A DNA stretch of 18,622 bases from JAENVU01 sp031422675 (GCA_031422675.1 JANPMG010000143.1:1-18622), one strand, 5' to 3'; shown: positions 6,241 to 13,291, numbered from the stretch's first letter. Program-made: numbers and translations. Notes: generated by a model from the sequence alone, not told the origin.

Positions 6241-7482
6241 ATGACCGCCGGCGCCGAGCGCGTGCTTCCGAAGATCGTGAGCGTCGACGATCACGTCGTC
6301 GAACCCCCGCACGTGTGGCAGACGTGGCTTCCGGAGAAGCATCGGGCGCGCGGTCCTCGCGTCGAACGAAAGCAGTGGGGACCGTTCCGGCATCTGCCCG
6401 GTGCCCGGTACGAGATGACCGAGGAGCCCGGCGGTCTGTGGGGCGACGCGTGGTACTTCGACGACAAACTCATCTACGTGCACAAGCGGTTCGTCGCCAT
6501 CCCACTCGATGCCACTCCCGGCGGCGATCTCGCGAGGTTCGACCGCACGAAGATGGTCATGGAAGCGCTCACCTACGACGAGATGCGACCCGGTTGCTAC
6601 GACCGCGACGCGCGGATCGTGGACTTCGAGCGGAACTGGGTGGACGGCTCGCTGCCGTTCCCCACGTTTCCCCGTTTCTGCGGGCAGACCTTCTACGAAC
6701 ATCCCGACCGCGACCTCGGGCTCGCGTGCGTGCGGGCCTACAACGACTGGATGGTGGAGGAGTGGTGTGGGCCATCGCAGGGGGTCAACATTCCTCTCTG
6801 CATCATGCCGCTCTGGAGCGCAGAACTCGCCGCCGCCGAGATTCGTCGCAACGCCGAGCGCGGAGTGCGGGCCTTCTGCTTCAGTGAGTTGCCGCATCAC
6901 TTGAAACTCCCGACGATCCACAGCGGCGACTGGGACCCGGTCTTCGACGTGTGCAACGAGACGGGGGTGACGCTCTGCATGCACATCGGGTCGTCGTCCA
7001 CGAATCCCGCCGCATCCCCGGACGCGCCGAAGGGTGTGGGGGGCACGCTTGCGTTCAACAATTCGATGGCGTCACTCGCCGACTGGCTGTTCTCCGGGAA
7101 GCTCATCCAGTACCCGAAGTTGAAGCTCGCGTACTCCGAGGGGCAGATCGGCTGGATCCCATACGCGCTCGAACGCGCCGACACGGTGTGGGATCAACAC
7201 GACAGCTGGCAACACTCGAAGGAGCTGATCCCGGAGCCGCCGTCCACCTATTACTACGGCCGTATCTTCGGCTGCTTCACCGCCGATCGGCACGGGCTCG
7301 CGTCGCTCGGTGAGGTCGGGGTGGACAACATCTGTTTCGAGACCGACTATCCCCACACCGACACCACGTGGCCGGATAGTCACGCCTACGTCCAGGAGAT
7401 GCTCGCCGGGTTCGACGACGACGTGGCGTACAAGGTGTTGCGCGGGAACGCCATTCGCATGCTCGAGTTGGACCGCGTGTAG
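6241..7482 (+). CDS. Amidohydrolase-family (amidohydrolase 2) metal-dependent hydrolase
   Basis: The 413-residue protein opens with LPKIVSVDDHVVEPPHVW (9-26). Its VDDH (15-18) stands where the family has the metal-binding D-x-H strand-1 motif. Later features are CMHIGSSSTN (246-255, with a metal-type His248) and ICFETDYPHTDTTWP (364-378, with Asp369 as the expected catalytic/metal Asp). The latter motif is typical of actinobacterial amidohydrolase 2 proteins related to ACMSD-type decarboxylases and TIM-barrel hydrolases. The C-terminal LRGNAIRMLEL, the family's usual GNA-x-R-L closure, is present. Such genes are abundant in mycobacteria and Acidimicrobiia, often in lipid, steroid or aromatic degradation regions; the substrate cannot be assigned. 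It follows the glycosyltransferase by 26 bp but appears to have its own leaderless promoter. Confidence 0.88.
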   Translation: MTAGAERVLPKIVSVDDHVVEPPHVWQTWLPEKHRARGPRVERKQWGPFRHLPGARYEMTEEPGGLWGDAWYFDDKLIYVHKRFVAIPLDATPGGDLARFDRTKMVMEALTYDEMRPGCYDRDARIVDFERNWVDGSLPFPTFPRFCGQTFYEHPDRDLGLACVRAYNDWMVEEWCGPSQGVNIPLCIMPLWSAELAAAEIRRNAERGVRAFCFSELPHHLKLPTIHSGDWDPVFDVCNETGVTLCMHIGSSSTNPAASPDAPKGVGGTLAFNNSMASLADWLFSGKLIQYPKLKLAYSEGQIGWIPYALERADTVWDQHDSWQHSKELIPEPPSTYYYGRIFGCFTADRHGLASLGEVGVDNICFETDYPHTDTTWPDSHAYVQEMLAGFDDDVAYKVLRGNAIRMLELDRV

Positions 7483-7505
7483 CCCGCCCTCGATGGCGTG
7501 CATTT

Positions 7506-7518
7506 CCCAAATCTTGGG
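7506..7518 (+). terminator. Weak hairpin after the amidohydrolase gene
   Basis: CCCAA-ATC-TTGGG forms a 5-bp stem with a 3-nt loop about 24 nt after the stop at 7482. There is no T-tract, so terminator activity is a guess. Confidence 0.25.
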
Positions 7519-7577
7519 GATGTCGGATCTCGGACAACGGGCAAAGCTCCTGGCACGGACCTGGGAGGCTCCGACCG

Positions 7578-7817
7578 ATGGAGACGCACCTCATGGCGAC
7601 ACTGACCGAGAACCGTAGCCAACGCGGATCACACCTCAAGCTGGCTCGATCGCACGACGATGGACGGGCCATGACTGTGGCACCCAGCGGAAAAATTTGC
7701 GATCTCGATGACCCCACAACCGGCCCGCGTGATGCGTCGGCGCTCGTCGCCCGCTTCGCACGGGTGCTGCCGACCGACGTGGACTTCGGCGGCGTGTTCT
7801 CGCTCGGCGGCGAGTAA
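7578..7817 (+). CDS. Small hypothetical protein (79 aa)
   Basis: The frame starts at ATG 7578 with a good Shine-Dalgarno (GGGAGG, 9 nt upstream) and ends with TAA. The second half (ASALVARFARVLPTDVDFGGVFSLGGE) has the G/C-rich third positions of real genes; the first half is more mixed. The product is hydrophilic, without signal peptide or membrane helix, and has one cysteine. I recognise no family. It ends 26 bp before the next GTG start. In-frame ATGs at 7593 and 7671 are possible alternatives. The frame could also be chance. Confidence 0.45.
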   Translation: METHLMATLTENRSQRGSHLKLARSHDDGRAMTVAPSGKICDLDDPTTGPRDASALVARFARVLPTDVDFGGVFSLGGE

Positions 7818-7830
7818 CCCGCTCGCCCAC

Positions 7831-7836
7831 TACATT
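7831..7836 (+). promoter_or_regulatory. Candidate leaderless -10 (TACATT)
   Basis: TACATT is followed by exactly 7 nt and then GTG 7844, supporting GTG as a leaderless start of the lipoprotein gene. Confidence 0.5.
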
Positions 7837-7843
7837 CCTCGCC

Positions 7844-8170
7844 GTGGTGGGGTTTCGTCGATCGCTGGCCGTGATGGGAACGCTCGTCTTCGTGGTGGGC
7901 TGTGGGGACGATCTGCCGTCTCGGCCCGACGCGTATCGCCCGCCGAAGACCACGACCACGACGACGACCACCACGACCACCACGACGACGACGACCACGA
8001 CGTTGCCGCCGGTGGTGGTGCCCGGGCCGGTCAAGCTCGGCGCGGTGTGCGCCGTGCCCGGAGGGGTGAGTCAGACGGCCGACGGCGCGTCAGTCCGCTG
8101 CGTCGATCGCAAGAGTGTGACCGCCAAGCCGTACTCGGAAGGCCGGCTGCGCTGGTCCGCCCCGTTTTAG
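7844..8170 (+). CDS. Lipoprotein with poly-threonine linker
   Basis: The 108-residue product has a short signal peptide (FRRSLAVMGTLVFVVGC) with lipobox VVGC (Cys20), then a short proline-containing stretch and 18 consecutive threonines. A small domain follows with two cysteines (LGAVCAVPGG and ASVRCVDR) and ends with RLRWSAPF. The paired Cys/Gly pattern with a closing R-W resembles small secreted domains repeated in Acidimicrobiia surface proteins, recognised only loosely from memory. The Thr run should act as an extended spacer from the membrane and could be O-glycosylated, which is inference. The start is GTG with a leaderless -10. It converges with the gene at 8184-8936, leaving 13 bp. 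Confidence 0.75.
   Translation: MVGFRRSLAVMGTLVFVVGCGDDLPSRPDAYRPPKTTTTTTTTTTTTTTTTTTLPPVVVPGPVKLGAVCAVPGGVSQTADGASVRCVDRKSVTAKPYSEGRLRWSAPF
7949..8002 (+). repeat. (ACC/ACG)18 trinucleotide tract encoding Thr18
   Basis: Eighteen uninterrupted ACC or ACG codons form an imperfect triplet repeat. Length changes by slippage would stay in frame and only alter linker length. Confidence 0.9.
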
Positions 8171-8183
8171 CCGGAGCGTTGGG

Positions 8184-8936
8184 TTACACCCATCCGCCCG
8201 CGTAGCCGAGGAACTGGCCGGTGGTGAATCCACTGGTGCCGTCGAGGAACGCGGCGCACATCGATGCGCATTCCTCGACGGTGCCGAGGCGCCGCATCGG
8301 GACGCGTGCCTCGATCTTGGCGCGCACCTCCGGATCGTCGGCTCCGTTGGCGCGGCGGAACTCCGGGAAGTCCATGAAGTTGGTGCCGAGCGCGTTGACC
8401 TGGACACCGGAACGCGCCACCTCGCCGGCCACGTTCTTCACGAGCATGTTCGCGGCGGCACGGGCCGCCGAGTACAGCGGCGCGCCGGGGGTGGGCCGCG
8501 CTCCCGCGGCGCTGGTGAGCACCAGCACCTGACCCGAGCCGGCCGCCACCATCGCCGGCACCACGGCGCGCAGGAACTGGTACGGCGCCTCGATGCACCC
8601 ACGCATGACGGCATGAAGGTCCTCGACGGTCGAGTCGGTGAAGCGGCCGATCACGATCTGGCCCGAGAAGGCGCACGCCGAGTCGATGCGGCCGAACCGA
8701 TCGAGCGCACCGGCCACCAACGCCGGCGCACTCGCCGGATCGGCGAGATCACGCGGCGCATCGATCACCGCCACCGTTGATCCAAGCGATTCCAACTCGT
8801 CGACCAGCCCATCTCGCGGGTGCGCAATCGCGAGGTCGTGACCGCGGGCGGCGAGGACCCGGGCGAGTGCCGGACCCACGAAGAAGCTGCCGTCGGCGAT
8901 GAGCGCGACCCGCCGAGCGGGTTCTGGATTGGTCAT
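8184..8936 (-). CDS. Halohydrin-dehalogenase-like SDR-fold protein
   Basis: The 250-residue protein has SDR length and layout but lacks the normal SDR motifs. Where TGxxxGxG is expected it has ADGSFFVG (14-21), NNAG is replaced by AFSG (89-92), and the catalytic motif is Ser142-X12-Tyr155-X3-Arg159 (Arg instead of Lys). A Ser-Tyr-Arg triad with loss of the cofactor motif defines halohydrin dehalogenases (HheA-G), which turn vicinal haloalcohols into epoxides and open epoxides with small anions. Their N-terminal signature T-X4-[F/Y]-X-G is met here except that Ala14 replaces Thr (Phe19 and Gly21 present). The segments after the triad, NALGTNFMDFPEF (181-193) and ARVPMRRLGTVEE (210-222), resemble HheC from memory. 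Ilumatobacter is a known source of HheG. The start has a leaderless -10. Alternative: a divergent SDR with another role. Confidence 0.75.
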   Translation of the reverse strand: MTNPEPARRVALIADGSFFVGPALARVLAARGHDLAIAHPRDGLVDELESLGSTVAVIDAPRDLADPASAPALVAGALDRFGRIDSACAFSGQIVIGRFTDSTVEDLHAVMRGCIEAPYQFLRAVVPAMVAAGSGQVLVLTSAAGARPTPGAPLYSAARAAANMLVKNVAGEVARSGVQVNALGTNFMDFPEFRRANGADDPEVRAKIEARVPMRRLGTVEECASMCAAFLDGTSGFTTGQFLGYAGGWV

Positions 8937-8943
8937 GAGCGAG

Positions 8944-8949
8944 ACGGTA
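8944..8949 (-). promoter_or_regulatory. Candidate leaderless -10 (TACCGT, minus strand)
   Basis: Read on the minus strand, TACCGT is followed by 7 nt (CTCGCTC) and then ATG 8936. It fixes the start of the dehalogenase-like gene and rules out the longer frame to 9119. Confidence 0.5.
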
Positions 8950-8974
8950 GACGGAGCCGCCGTGGCCGAGCACG

Positions 8975-8980
8975 TACGCT
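8975..8980 (+). promoter_or_regulatory. Possible -10 (TACGCT) for the alcohol dehydrogenase
   Basis: TACGCT fits TANNNT and would give a transcript with a leader of about 60 nt before GTG 9049, which has a strong Shine-Dalgarno. No clear -35 is visible. Confidence 0.25.
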
Positions 8981-9038
8981 CCGCACGGCGTCCGAGTCGC
9001 CGTTCGGCGGACCGGGCGCTGTGCTCGCTCATCGACCT

Positions 9039-9043
9039 GGAGG
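9039..9043 (+). promoter_or_regulatory. Ribosome binding site (GGAGG) deciding a GTG start
   Basis: GGAGG lies 5 nt before GTG 9049. The frame is open back to 8899, but this site and homology both place the start at 9049. Confidence 0.75.
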
Positions 9044-9048
9044 AACCC

Positions 9049-10155
9049 GTGCGCGCTGCCGTACTCGAAGCCCCGAACACGCCGATACTCATCGACGACA
9101 TCGACATTCGTGCGCCCAAGCGCGGTGAAGTCCTCGTCCGGATCGCGGCGTGCGGCGTGTGTCACTCGGACCTGTCGATCGTCGACGGTTCGTTTCCCGC
9201 GCCGCTGCCGGTGGTCCTTGGACACGAGGCCGCGGGGGTGGTGGAGGCGGTCGGTGACGACGTCAGTTCCGTGGCGCCCGGTGACCAGGTGGTGCTCACG
9301 CCGCTCCCCGCGTGTGGCCAGTGCTATTTCTGCACGCGCCATCAACCGACGCTCTGTGCCGTCTACGGCGCGTCCTTGTTCTCGAGCCTGTTGCCCGACG
9401 GCACGAGTCCGCTCTCGCGGCGCGGCGAAATCGTCTACCGCGGTTTGGCCACGGCCGCATGGGCGGAGCGGGCGATCATGCCGGAGGCCGGCGTGGTGAA
9501 AGTGGACGCCGACGTGCCGCTCGAGGTGGCGTGCGTGTTGGGTTGCGCGGTGCAGACCGGAGTGGGCGCGGTGCTGAACACGGCCGCCGTCGAGGAAGGT
9601 GCGACCGTGCTCGTGCTCGGCGCGGGTGGCATCGGGATCGCGGTCACGCAAGGGGCGCGGCTCGCGGCGGCGGCACGCGTGATCGTCGTGGACCCGGTCG
9701 CCGAACGACGCGAGGCGGCGCTCACCTTCGGTGCGACCGACGTCTGCGATCCCGGTGCCGACGATCCGGTGGCGATGGCGATGGCGCTGACCAACGGGAT
9801 CGGCGTCGACTATGCGTTCGAGGCTGCCGGCCAGGCCGCGTTGATCGAGCAGGGGATCACGGCGACCCGCGCCGGCGGCACGATCGTGTGCGTGGGAGCG
9901 CCGCCGATCGAACAGGGCATCAGCATCCCGATGGTGGTGGGCTTCACCGCCACCGAGAAGCGGTTGATCGGTTGCCTGCTCGGTTCGGTGCACGCACAAC
10001 GGGACATCCCACGGCTGCTCGCGCTCTGGAAAGCGGGACGGCTCGATCTCGAAGGCATGATCACACAGCGGCTCCCACTCGCCGAGACCGAGGCCGCCCT
10101 CGATTCGATGCGCCGCCGCGAAGGCATCCGCACCGTCCTGAGCGTGAGCTCGTGA
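9049..10155 (+). CDS. Zinc-dependent medium-chain alcohol dehydrogenase
   Basis: The 368-residue MDR enzyme should oxidise an alcohol or reduce an aldehyde with a nicotinamide cofactor. Catalytic zinc ligands are visible as Cys38 (CGVCHSD), His59 (GHEAAG) and Cys166 (GCAVQTG). The structural zinc lobe is complete (Cys89, 92, 95, 103, pattern C-x2-C-x2-C-x7-C). GAGGIG (191-196) is the Rossmann loop, and Asp at the end of the following strand (VIVVDP) suggests NAD+. The overall pattern resembles the class III/AdhD-like dehydrogenases common in mycobacteria, some of which are NDMA-dependent with a tightly bound cofactor; that detail is not shown here. It is divergent from the halohydrin-dehalogenase-like gene and overlaps the next gene as GTGA. 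Confidence 0.92.
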   Translation: MRAAVLEAPNTPILIDDIDIRAPKRGEVLVRIAACGVCHSDLSIVDGSFPAPLPVVLGHEAAGVVEAVGDDVSSVAPGDQVVLTPLPACGQCYFCTRHQPTLCAVYGASLFSSLLPDGTSPLSRRGEIVYRGLATAAWAERAIMPEAGVVKVDADVPLEVACVLGCAVQTGVGAVLNTAAVEEGATVLVLGAGGIGIAVTQGARLAAAARVIVVDPVAERREAALTFGATDVCDPGADDPVAMAMALTNGIGVDYAFEAAGQAALIEQGITATRAGGTIVCVGAPPIEQGISIPMVVGFTATEKRLIGCLLGSVHAQRDIPRLLALWKAGRLDLEGMITQRLPLAETEAALDSMRRREGIRTVLSVSS

Positions 10156-10832
10156 GCGCCGCGGCCTCCGCCGTGCCGGGCGCGGACGACGGCACGCTGC
10201 TCGAAGAGGCACGAGTCGGTGCGAGCGACTCGCTGCGGGACCTCGTGCACGCATTCATCCGCGCCCATCCCCAGACCGACGAGGCGTACGCGCAGATCCA
10301 GGCACACACGCGCGAGCTGATCGGGATGCTCGACGGCGCCCCCCGGCGCGACCGCATGGCCCTCATGCAGGCCGCGCGTGACGCGCACGGAGGGACGTTC
10401 CCGGTGGGGATCGCCGCGGGCGGGTTCAACGACCGCGCCGTCGCCGGCCTCGCGAACCCGACGGCCGTGGATATCAAGGTCCTGCCCGGCGGCGACGAAG
10501 TGGTGGCGCAGGTCTTCTTCCGGAGAGGTTTCGAGGGTCCACCCGGACGCGCCCACGGCGGCATCGTGGCCGCGACGTTCGACGACGTCACCGGGTTCAT
10601 CATCGGCCGGATCGGCCAACCGGCGTTCACCGGCGAGTTGACGGTTCGCTACGTGAATGCAGTGCCGATCGAGACGCCGATCGAGATCCGGGCCCGCCTC
10701 GACGGCCAGGAGCGCCGCAAGCTCTTCATCAGTGCCGAGGCCACCGCGGACGGTGTGGTGGTCGCCACGTGTAAGGCCATCTACATCACCATCGACCCGA
10801 GCGTCTTCGCCGCCGCCCCCGACCCGCGCTGA
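10152..10832 (+). CDS. PaaI/THEM4-type hotdog-fold thioesterase
   Basis: The 226-residue product has an N-terminal helical extension (about 1-75) and a C-terminal hotdog domain. The latter shows GPPGRAHGGIVAATFDDVTG (129-148), with the conserved HGG (135-137) and Asp144 region, then ELTVRYVNAVPIETPIEIRA (162-181) and a final strand VVATCKAIYITI. This is the layout of PaaI-like acyl-CoA thioesterases, which hydrolyse aromatic or aliphatic acyl-CoA. GTG 10152 overlaps the dehydrogenase TGA (GTGA), so the two are translationally coupled and probably act on the same pathway. The substrate is unknown. A long hairpin lies 20 bp after the stop. Confidence 0.85.
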   Translation: MSAAASAVPGADDGTLLEEARVGASDSLRDLVHAFIRAHPQTDEAYAQIQAHTRELIGMLDGAPRRDRMALMQAARDAHGGTFPVGIAAGGFNDRAVAGLANPTAVDIKVLPGGDEVVAQVFFRRGFEGPPGRAHGGIVAATFDDVTGFIIGRIGQPAFTGELTVRYVNAVPIETPIEIRARLDGQERRKLFISAEATADGVVVATCKAIYITIDPSVFAAAPDPR

Positions 10833-10851
10833 CCCCCCGCCCCGCCGCCCC

Positions 10852-10907
10852 TCTGACTTTCGTGCACTTTGGGGACCCCGGGGTCCCTGAACTGCACGAA
10901 GGTCGGG
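10852..10907. terminator. Long bidirectional hairpin between convergent genes
   Basis: The 56 nt fold on one axis into 28 opposed positions: 22 Watson-Crick, 5 G-U and one C/C mismatch. The centre is the perfect 16-bp palindrome at 10872-10887 (GGGACCCC and its complement), and the outer arms are TTCGTGCA (10859-10866) and TGCACGAA (10893-10900). It sits in the 91-bp gap between two convergent stops (10832 and 10924), the classic place for a bidirectional terminator. It lacks a U-tract, so it may also be a repeated extragenic palindrome. Confidence 0.65.
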
Positions 10908-10923
10908 CGCTGCTCGTGACGAG

Positions 10924-12090
10924 TCAGCCCAGGAATTCGGTGACCACGCCGAAGTAGTCCTGATACGGGCGGGCGCGTTCGCGCCACTCGGCTTCGTCGA
11001 GGCCGGTTGCGGCCCACGTGTAGGTGTGGACGCCGTGCGCACCTTGGGGGTTGGCCTTCAGATAGTCACGCATGCGCGCCTCGGTGTCGGCGGTGAGTTC
11101 GAGGCCGAGCGCGTCGTAGATGGCGCCGATGGTGCCGAACGGGTCCTTCATGAACTCGCTGAACTGCAGGTCGACGACGCGAGCAGGGTCGACGGTGCCG
11201 TCGGCGCGAACCGCGACCGAACGGTCGAGCCCGTCGATGATGTACTCGCCGAACTCGGCTGCCGCCTCGGGGATCGTGGTGCGGTCGGTGGCGAGCTGGC
11301 GCAGCTTCGCCACGAGTGAGCTGATCGACGCGATGATCCGCAACGGATCCCGGTGGGTCTGGACGAGCACGGCGTTGGGGTACTCGGCGAGCAGTGCGCC
11401 GAGCGACCAGATGTGACCGGGTGACTTGATGACCCAACGATCCGTCGGGTGCCGGGACTGGAGGTGCTGAAGGAAGATGCGGTGCCACGCGTACAGCGGT
11501 GCCATGTCGGCTTCGTGCAGCAACCAGCGGCCGTAGCTCGGCACGCGGTACTGGGTGGGGAAGATCATCGAGCGGAAGTTCGAGCCGGTGATGCGAACAC
11601 ATTCTTGCGGGAGGCGCGCGCCCATCGGGTGCATCGCCCGGAACCCCGGCAGCACGAGGTCCACCATCTCGAGCGTGGCGTCCACCTCGGCGATGCGCGG
11701 GTCCGTGTGGTAGGTGGCGGTCTCGGGCGGCGGTGACGGGTGGTCCACCTCCCACGTGAGCGGGACCCGGGTCTCGGGATCGAGGGCCAGCAGATCATGG
11801 AGGATGGTGGTGCCCGTGCGACCCTGGCCGACGATCACGATCGGTGGCGCCACGTCGGCGCGTGCGATCTCGGGATGTCGGTTGCGTTCGGCGGTGATCG
11901 TGAGCCGGTCTCGCAGGTAGCCGGTGATATCGCCGGGGACCATCACCTGACCGATGTCGTTGAGCTCGGCTTCCCGGTCCAGCGCGTCGACGAGTACTTC
12001 GAGTGGCTCCCGCCAGGTTGGAGCACCGAAATCATCTGAACCGGCCTCGGTACAGGCGGCGTCGATCAGGGCGTCGATGTCAATGGCCAT
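10924..12090 (-). CDS. Sulfotransferase family protein (PAPS-dependent), copy 1
   Basis: The 388-residue protein carries the 5'-phosphosulfate loop VGQGRTGTTILHDLLALDP (87-105, with RTGTT at 91-95), KSPGHIW (222-228) and the 3'-phosphate segment THRDPLRIIASISSL (245-259). These define the Sulfotransfer_3 type, which transfers sulfonate from PAPS to a hydroxyl or amine acceptor. An N-terminal helical domain (1-80) precedes the core, as in the large mycobacterial/Acidimicrobiia group of such proteins. The C-terminus ends with HGVHTYTWAATGLDE, shared with the copy at 13339-14604. ATG 12090 was chosen over the frame to 12144 because a leaderless -10 (TAGGGT) sits 7 nt upstream. The natural acceptor is unknown; sterol or lipid acceptors are plausible only. 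Confidence 0.87.
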   Translation of the reverse strand: MAIDIDALIDAACTEAGSDDFGAPTWREPLEVLVDALDREAELNDIGQVMVPGDITGYLRDRLTITAERNRHPEIARADVAPPIVIVGQGRTGTTILHDLLALDPETRVPLTWEVDHPSPPPETATYHTDPRIAEVDATLEMVDLVLPGFRAMHPMGARLPQECVRITGSNFRSMIFPTQYRVPSYGRWLLHEADMAPLYAWHRIFLQHLQSRHPTDRWVIKSPGHIWSLGALLAEYPNAVLVQTHRDPLRIIASISSLVAKLRQLATDRTTIPEAAAEFGEYIIDGLDRSVAVRADGTVDPARVVDLQFSEFMKDPFGTIGAIYDALGLELTADTEARMRDYLKANPQGAHGVHTYTWAATGLDEAEWRERARPYQDYFGVVTEFLG

Positions 12091-12097
12091 GACTCGG

Positions 12098-12103
12098 ACC
12101 CTA
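12098..12103 (-). promoter_or_regulatory. Candidate leaderless -10 (TAGGGT, minus strand)
   Basis: On the minus strand TAGGGT is followed by CCGAGTC (7 nt) and ATG 12090. Confidence 0.5.
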
Positions 12104-12108
12104 GTGAT

Positions 12109-12120
12109 AAACGAACGTTT
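12109..12120. promoter_or_regulatory. Inverted repeat AAACG-AA-CGTTT, candidate operator
   Basis: A 5-bp inverted repeat with a 2-nt centre lies in the 47-bp gap between the divergent sulfotransferase and DUF1214 genes. It overlaps the spacer of the sulfotransferase promoter and ends 17 nt before ATG 12138. Its size and AT-edged arms resemble TetR-family operators, so one site could control both genes. Confidence 0.45.
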
Positions 12121-12137
12121 CGACTCCAGGGGTGACC

Positions 12138-13259
12138 ATGGCACATGACGACAGTGAGAGCCGAGTTGCGTTCGCCGAGTTGCTGGCGACGCTGGGCGAA
12201 GTTGCGGACCGCTACGGCGGCGAGGAATGGGGGATCGCCGGGCCCGAGGACACCGCCGGCGCGTTGCGCGCCGTCGCGCACTTGCTCGAAGGCGGACTGC
12301 TCGGCCATTTCGAGGACGACCCGACCACGCCGGTGTTCCGCCCGATCGTCAGCACCACGCGCAAGAGCCTCGGCGACAACGCCGACGCCATCTATTTCGA
12401 CACCGCGGTGTCGAACGTGCACCAGTACCTCGTGACCGGGAACACGGCGGGCGCGATCTACACCAGCTTCACTCTCGAAGAAGGCGGCGGTGACGGCGGC
12501 TATCCCGATCGCACCGGCGGGATCATCAACGACACGCAGTTCGACGTCGACGCGGCCGGAGATTTCGCCATTCGCCTCGGTGGGCCCGCGCAGGACCGGA
12601 ACTGGATGCCGCTGACGGATGCGACCACGCGCATCACGTCGCGCCACTACTGGGAAGAGCAATGGCGTCCGGGCGCCGAGCCGGTGCGCGATGTGCAACT
12701 CGCCGTCGAAGTGATCGGCGCGAACGAACCACCACCACCGCCACCGTCGGACGAGTCGGTGGCGGCCGGGCTCCGCCGCGTCGCCAACTACGTGGCGTCG
12801 CGCACCGTCGGCATGGGCCCCCCGGGTACACGCGTGCAACCGGCGTTCGTGTCCACTGAACCCAACGTGTTCCCCGCGCCGGTCACGCCGTCGGATCACC
12901 CGCTCGCTGCGATCGACGCGGCGTACTCCATGGCGCCGTACGTACTCGGTCCGGACGACGCGCTGGTCATGCGCGCCCGGTGGCCCGAGTGTCGATGCGC
13001 CAACGTGATGCTCTGGAATCGCTACCTCCAGACCTACGATTACGTGAACCGTTCGGTGTCACTCAACCGGGCCCAGGTGCAGCTCGATGACGACGGGTGG
13101 TTCACGGTGGTCATCGCCCATCGCAACCCGGGCGTCGCCAACTGGATCGACACCGAGGGAAAGTGGTTCGGCCTCGTCTTCTGGCGGTTCATGCTGCCCG
13201 AGGGGGAGATCGAGACCCCCCAGGCCCGCGTCGTCCCCGTCGATTCCCTCGTGCCCTGA
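12138..13259 (+). CDS. DUF1214 domain-containing protein
   Basis: The 373-residue cytoplasmic protein has no signal peptide. An N-terminal alpha/beta part (1-200) is followed by a proline run and Ser/Asp linker (about 200-210). The C-terminal half has the DUF1214 pattern: MAPYVLGPDDALVMRARWPECRCANVMLWNRYLQT, YDYVNRSVSLN, IAHRNPGVANWIDTEG and a final FWRFMLPEG. The family is common in actinobacteria, and its biochemical role is not established. It lies between two sulfotransferase genes, divergent from the first and convergent with the second. ATG 12138 is preferred over GTG 12132 because AGGGG stands 5 nt upstream of 12138. Confidence 0.85.
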   Translation: MAHDDSESRVAFAELLATLGEVADRYGGEEWGIAGPEDTAGALRAVAHLLEGGLLGHFEDDPTTPVFRPIVSTTRKSLGDNADAIYFDTAVSNVHQYLVTGNTAGAIYTSFTLEEGGGDGGYPDRTGGIINDTQFDVDAAGDFAIRLGGPAQDRNWMPLTDATTRITSRHYWEEQWRPGAEPVRDVQLAVEVIGANEPPPPPPSDESVAAGLRRVANYVASRTVGMGPPGTRVQPAFVSTEPNVFPAPVTPSDHPLAAIDAAYSMAPYVLGPDDALVMRARWPECRCANVMLWNRYLQTYDYVNRSVSLNRAQVQLDDDGWFTVVIAHRNPGVANWIDTEGKWFGLVFWRFMLPEGEIETPQARVVPVDSLVP

Positions 13260-13291
13260 CCCGCTTCTCCCGCTCAACCGACGCGTGTTCT

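Noticed and set aside
7949..8002. Possible CRISPR or satellite array
   Set aside because: It is a simple ACC/ACG codon run without spacers and lies inside a lipoprotein gene.
7636..8034. Minus-strand frame with a poly-valine tract
   Set aside because: It is the antisense of the poly-Thr codons of the lipoprotein gene.
8968..8981. GAGC...GCTC inverted repeat in the divergent promoter region
   Set aside because: The arms are only 4 bp and the centre is not symmetric, which is expected by chance in GC-rich DNA.
9312..10151. Upstream extension of the thioesterase frame
   Set aside because: It runs out of frame through the alcohol dehydrogenase and is Arg/Gly-rich; GTG 10152 overlapping the stop is the natural start.
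8749..10254. 501-residue minus-strand open frame
   Set aside because: It is antisense to the alcohol dehydrogenase, whose zinc-binding motifs are intact; the Arg/His/Asp composition is that of a shadow in high-GC DNA.
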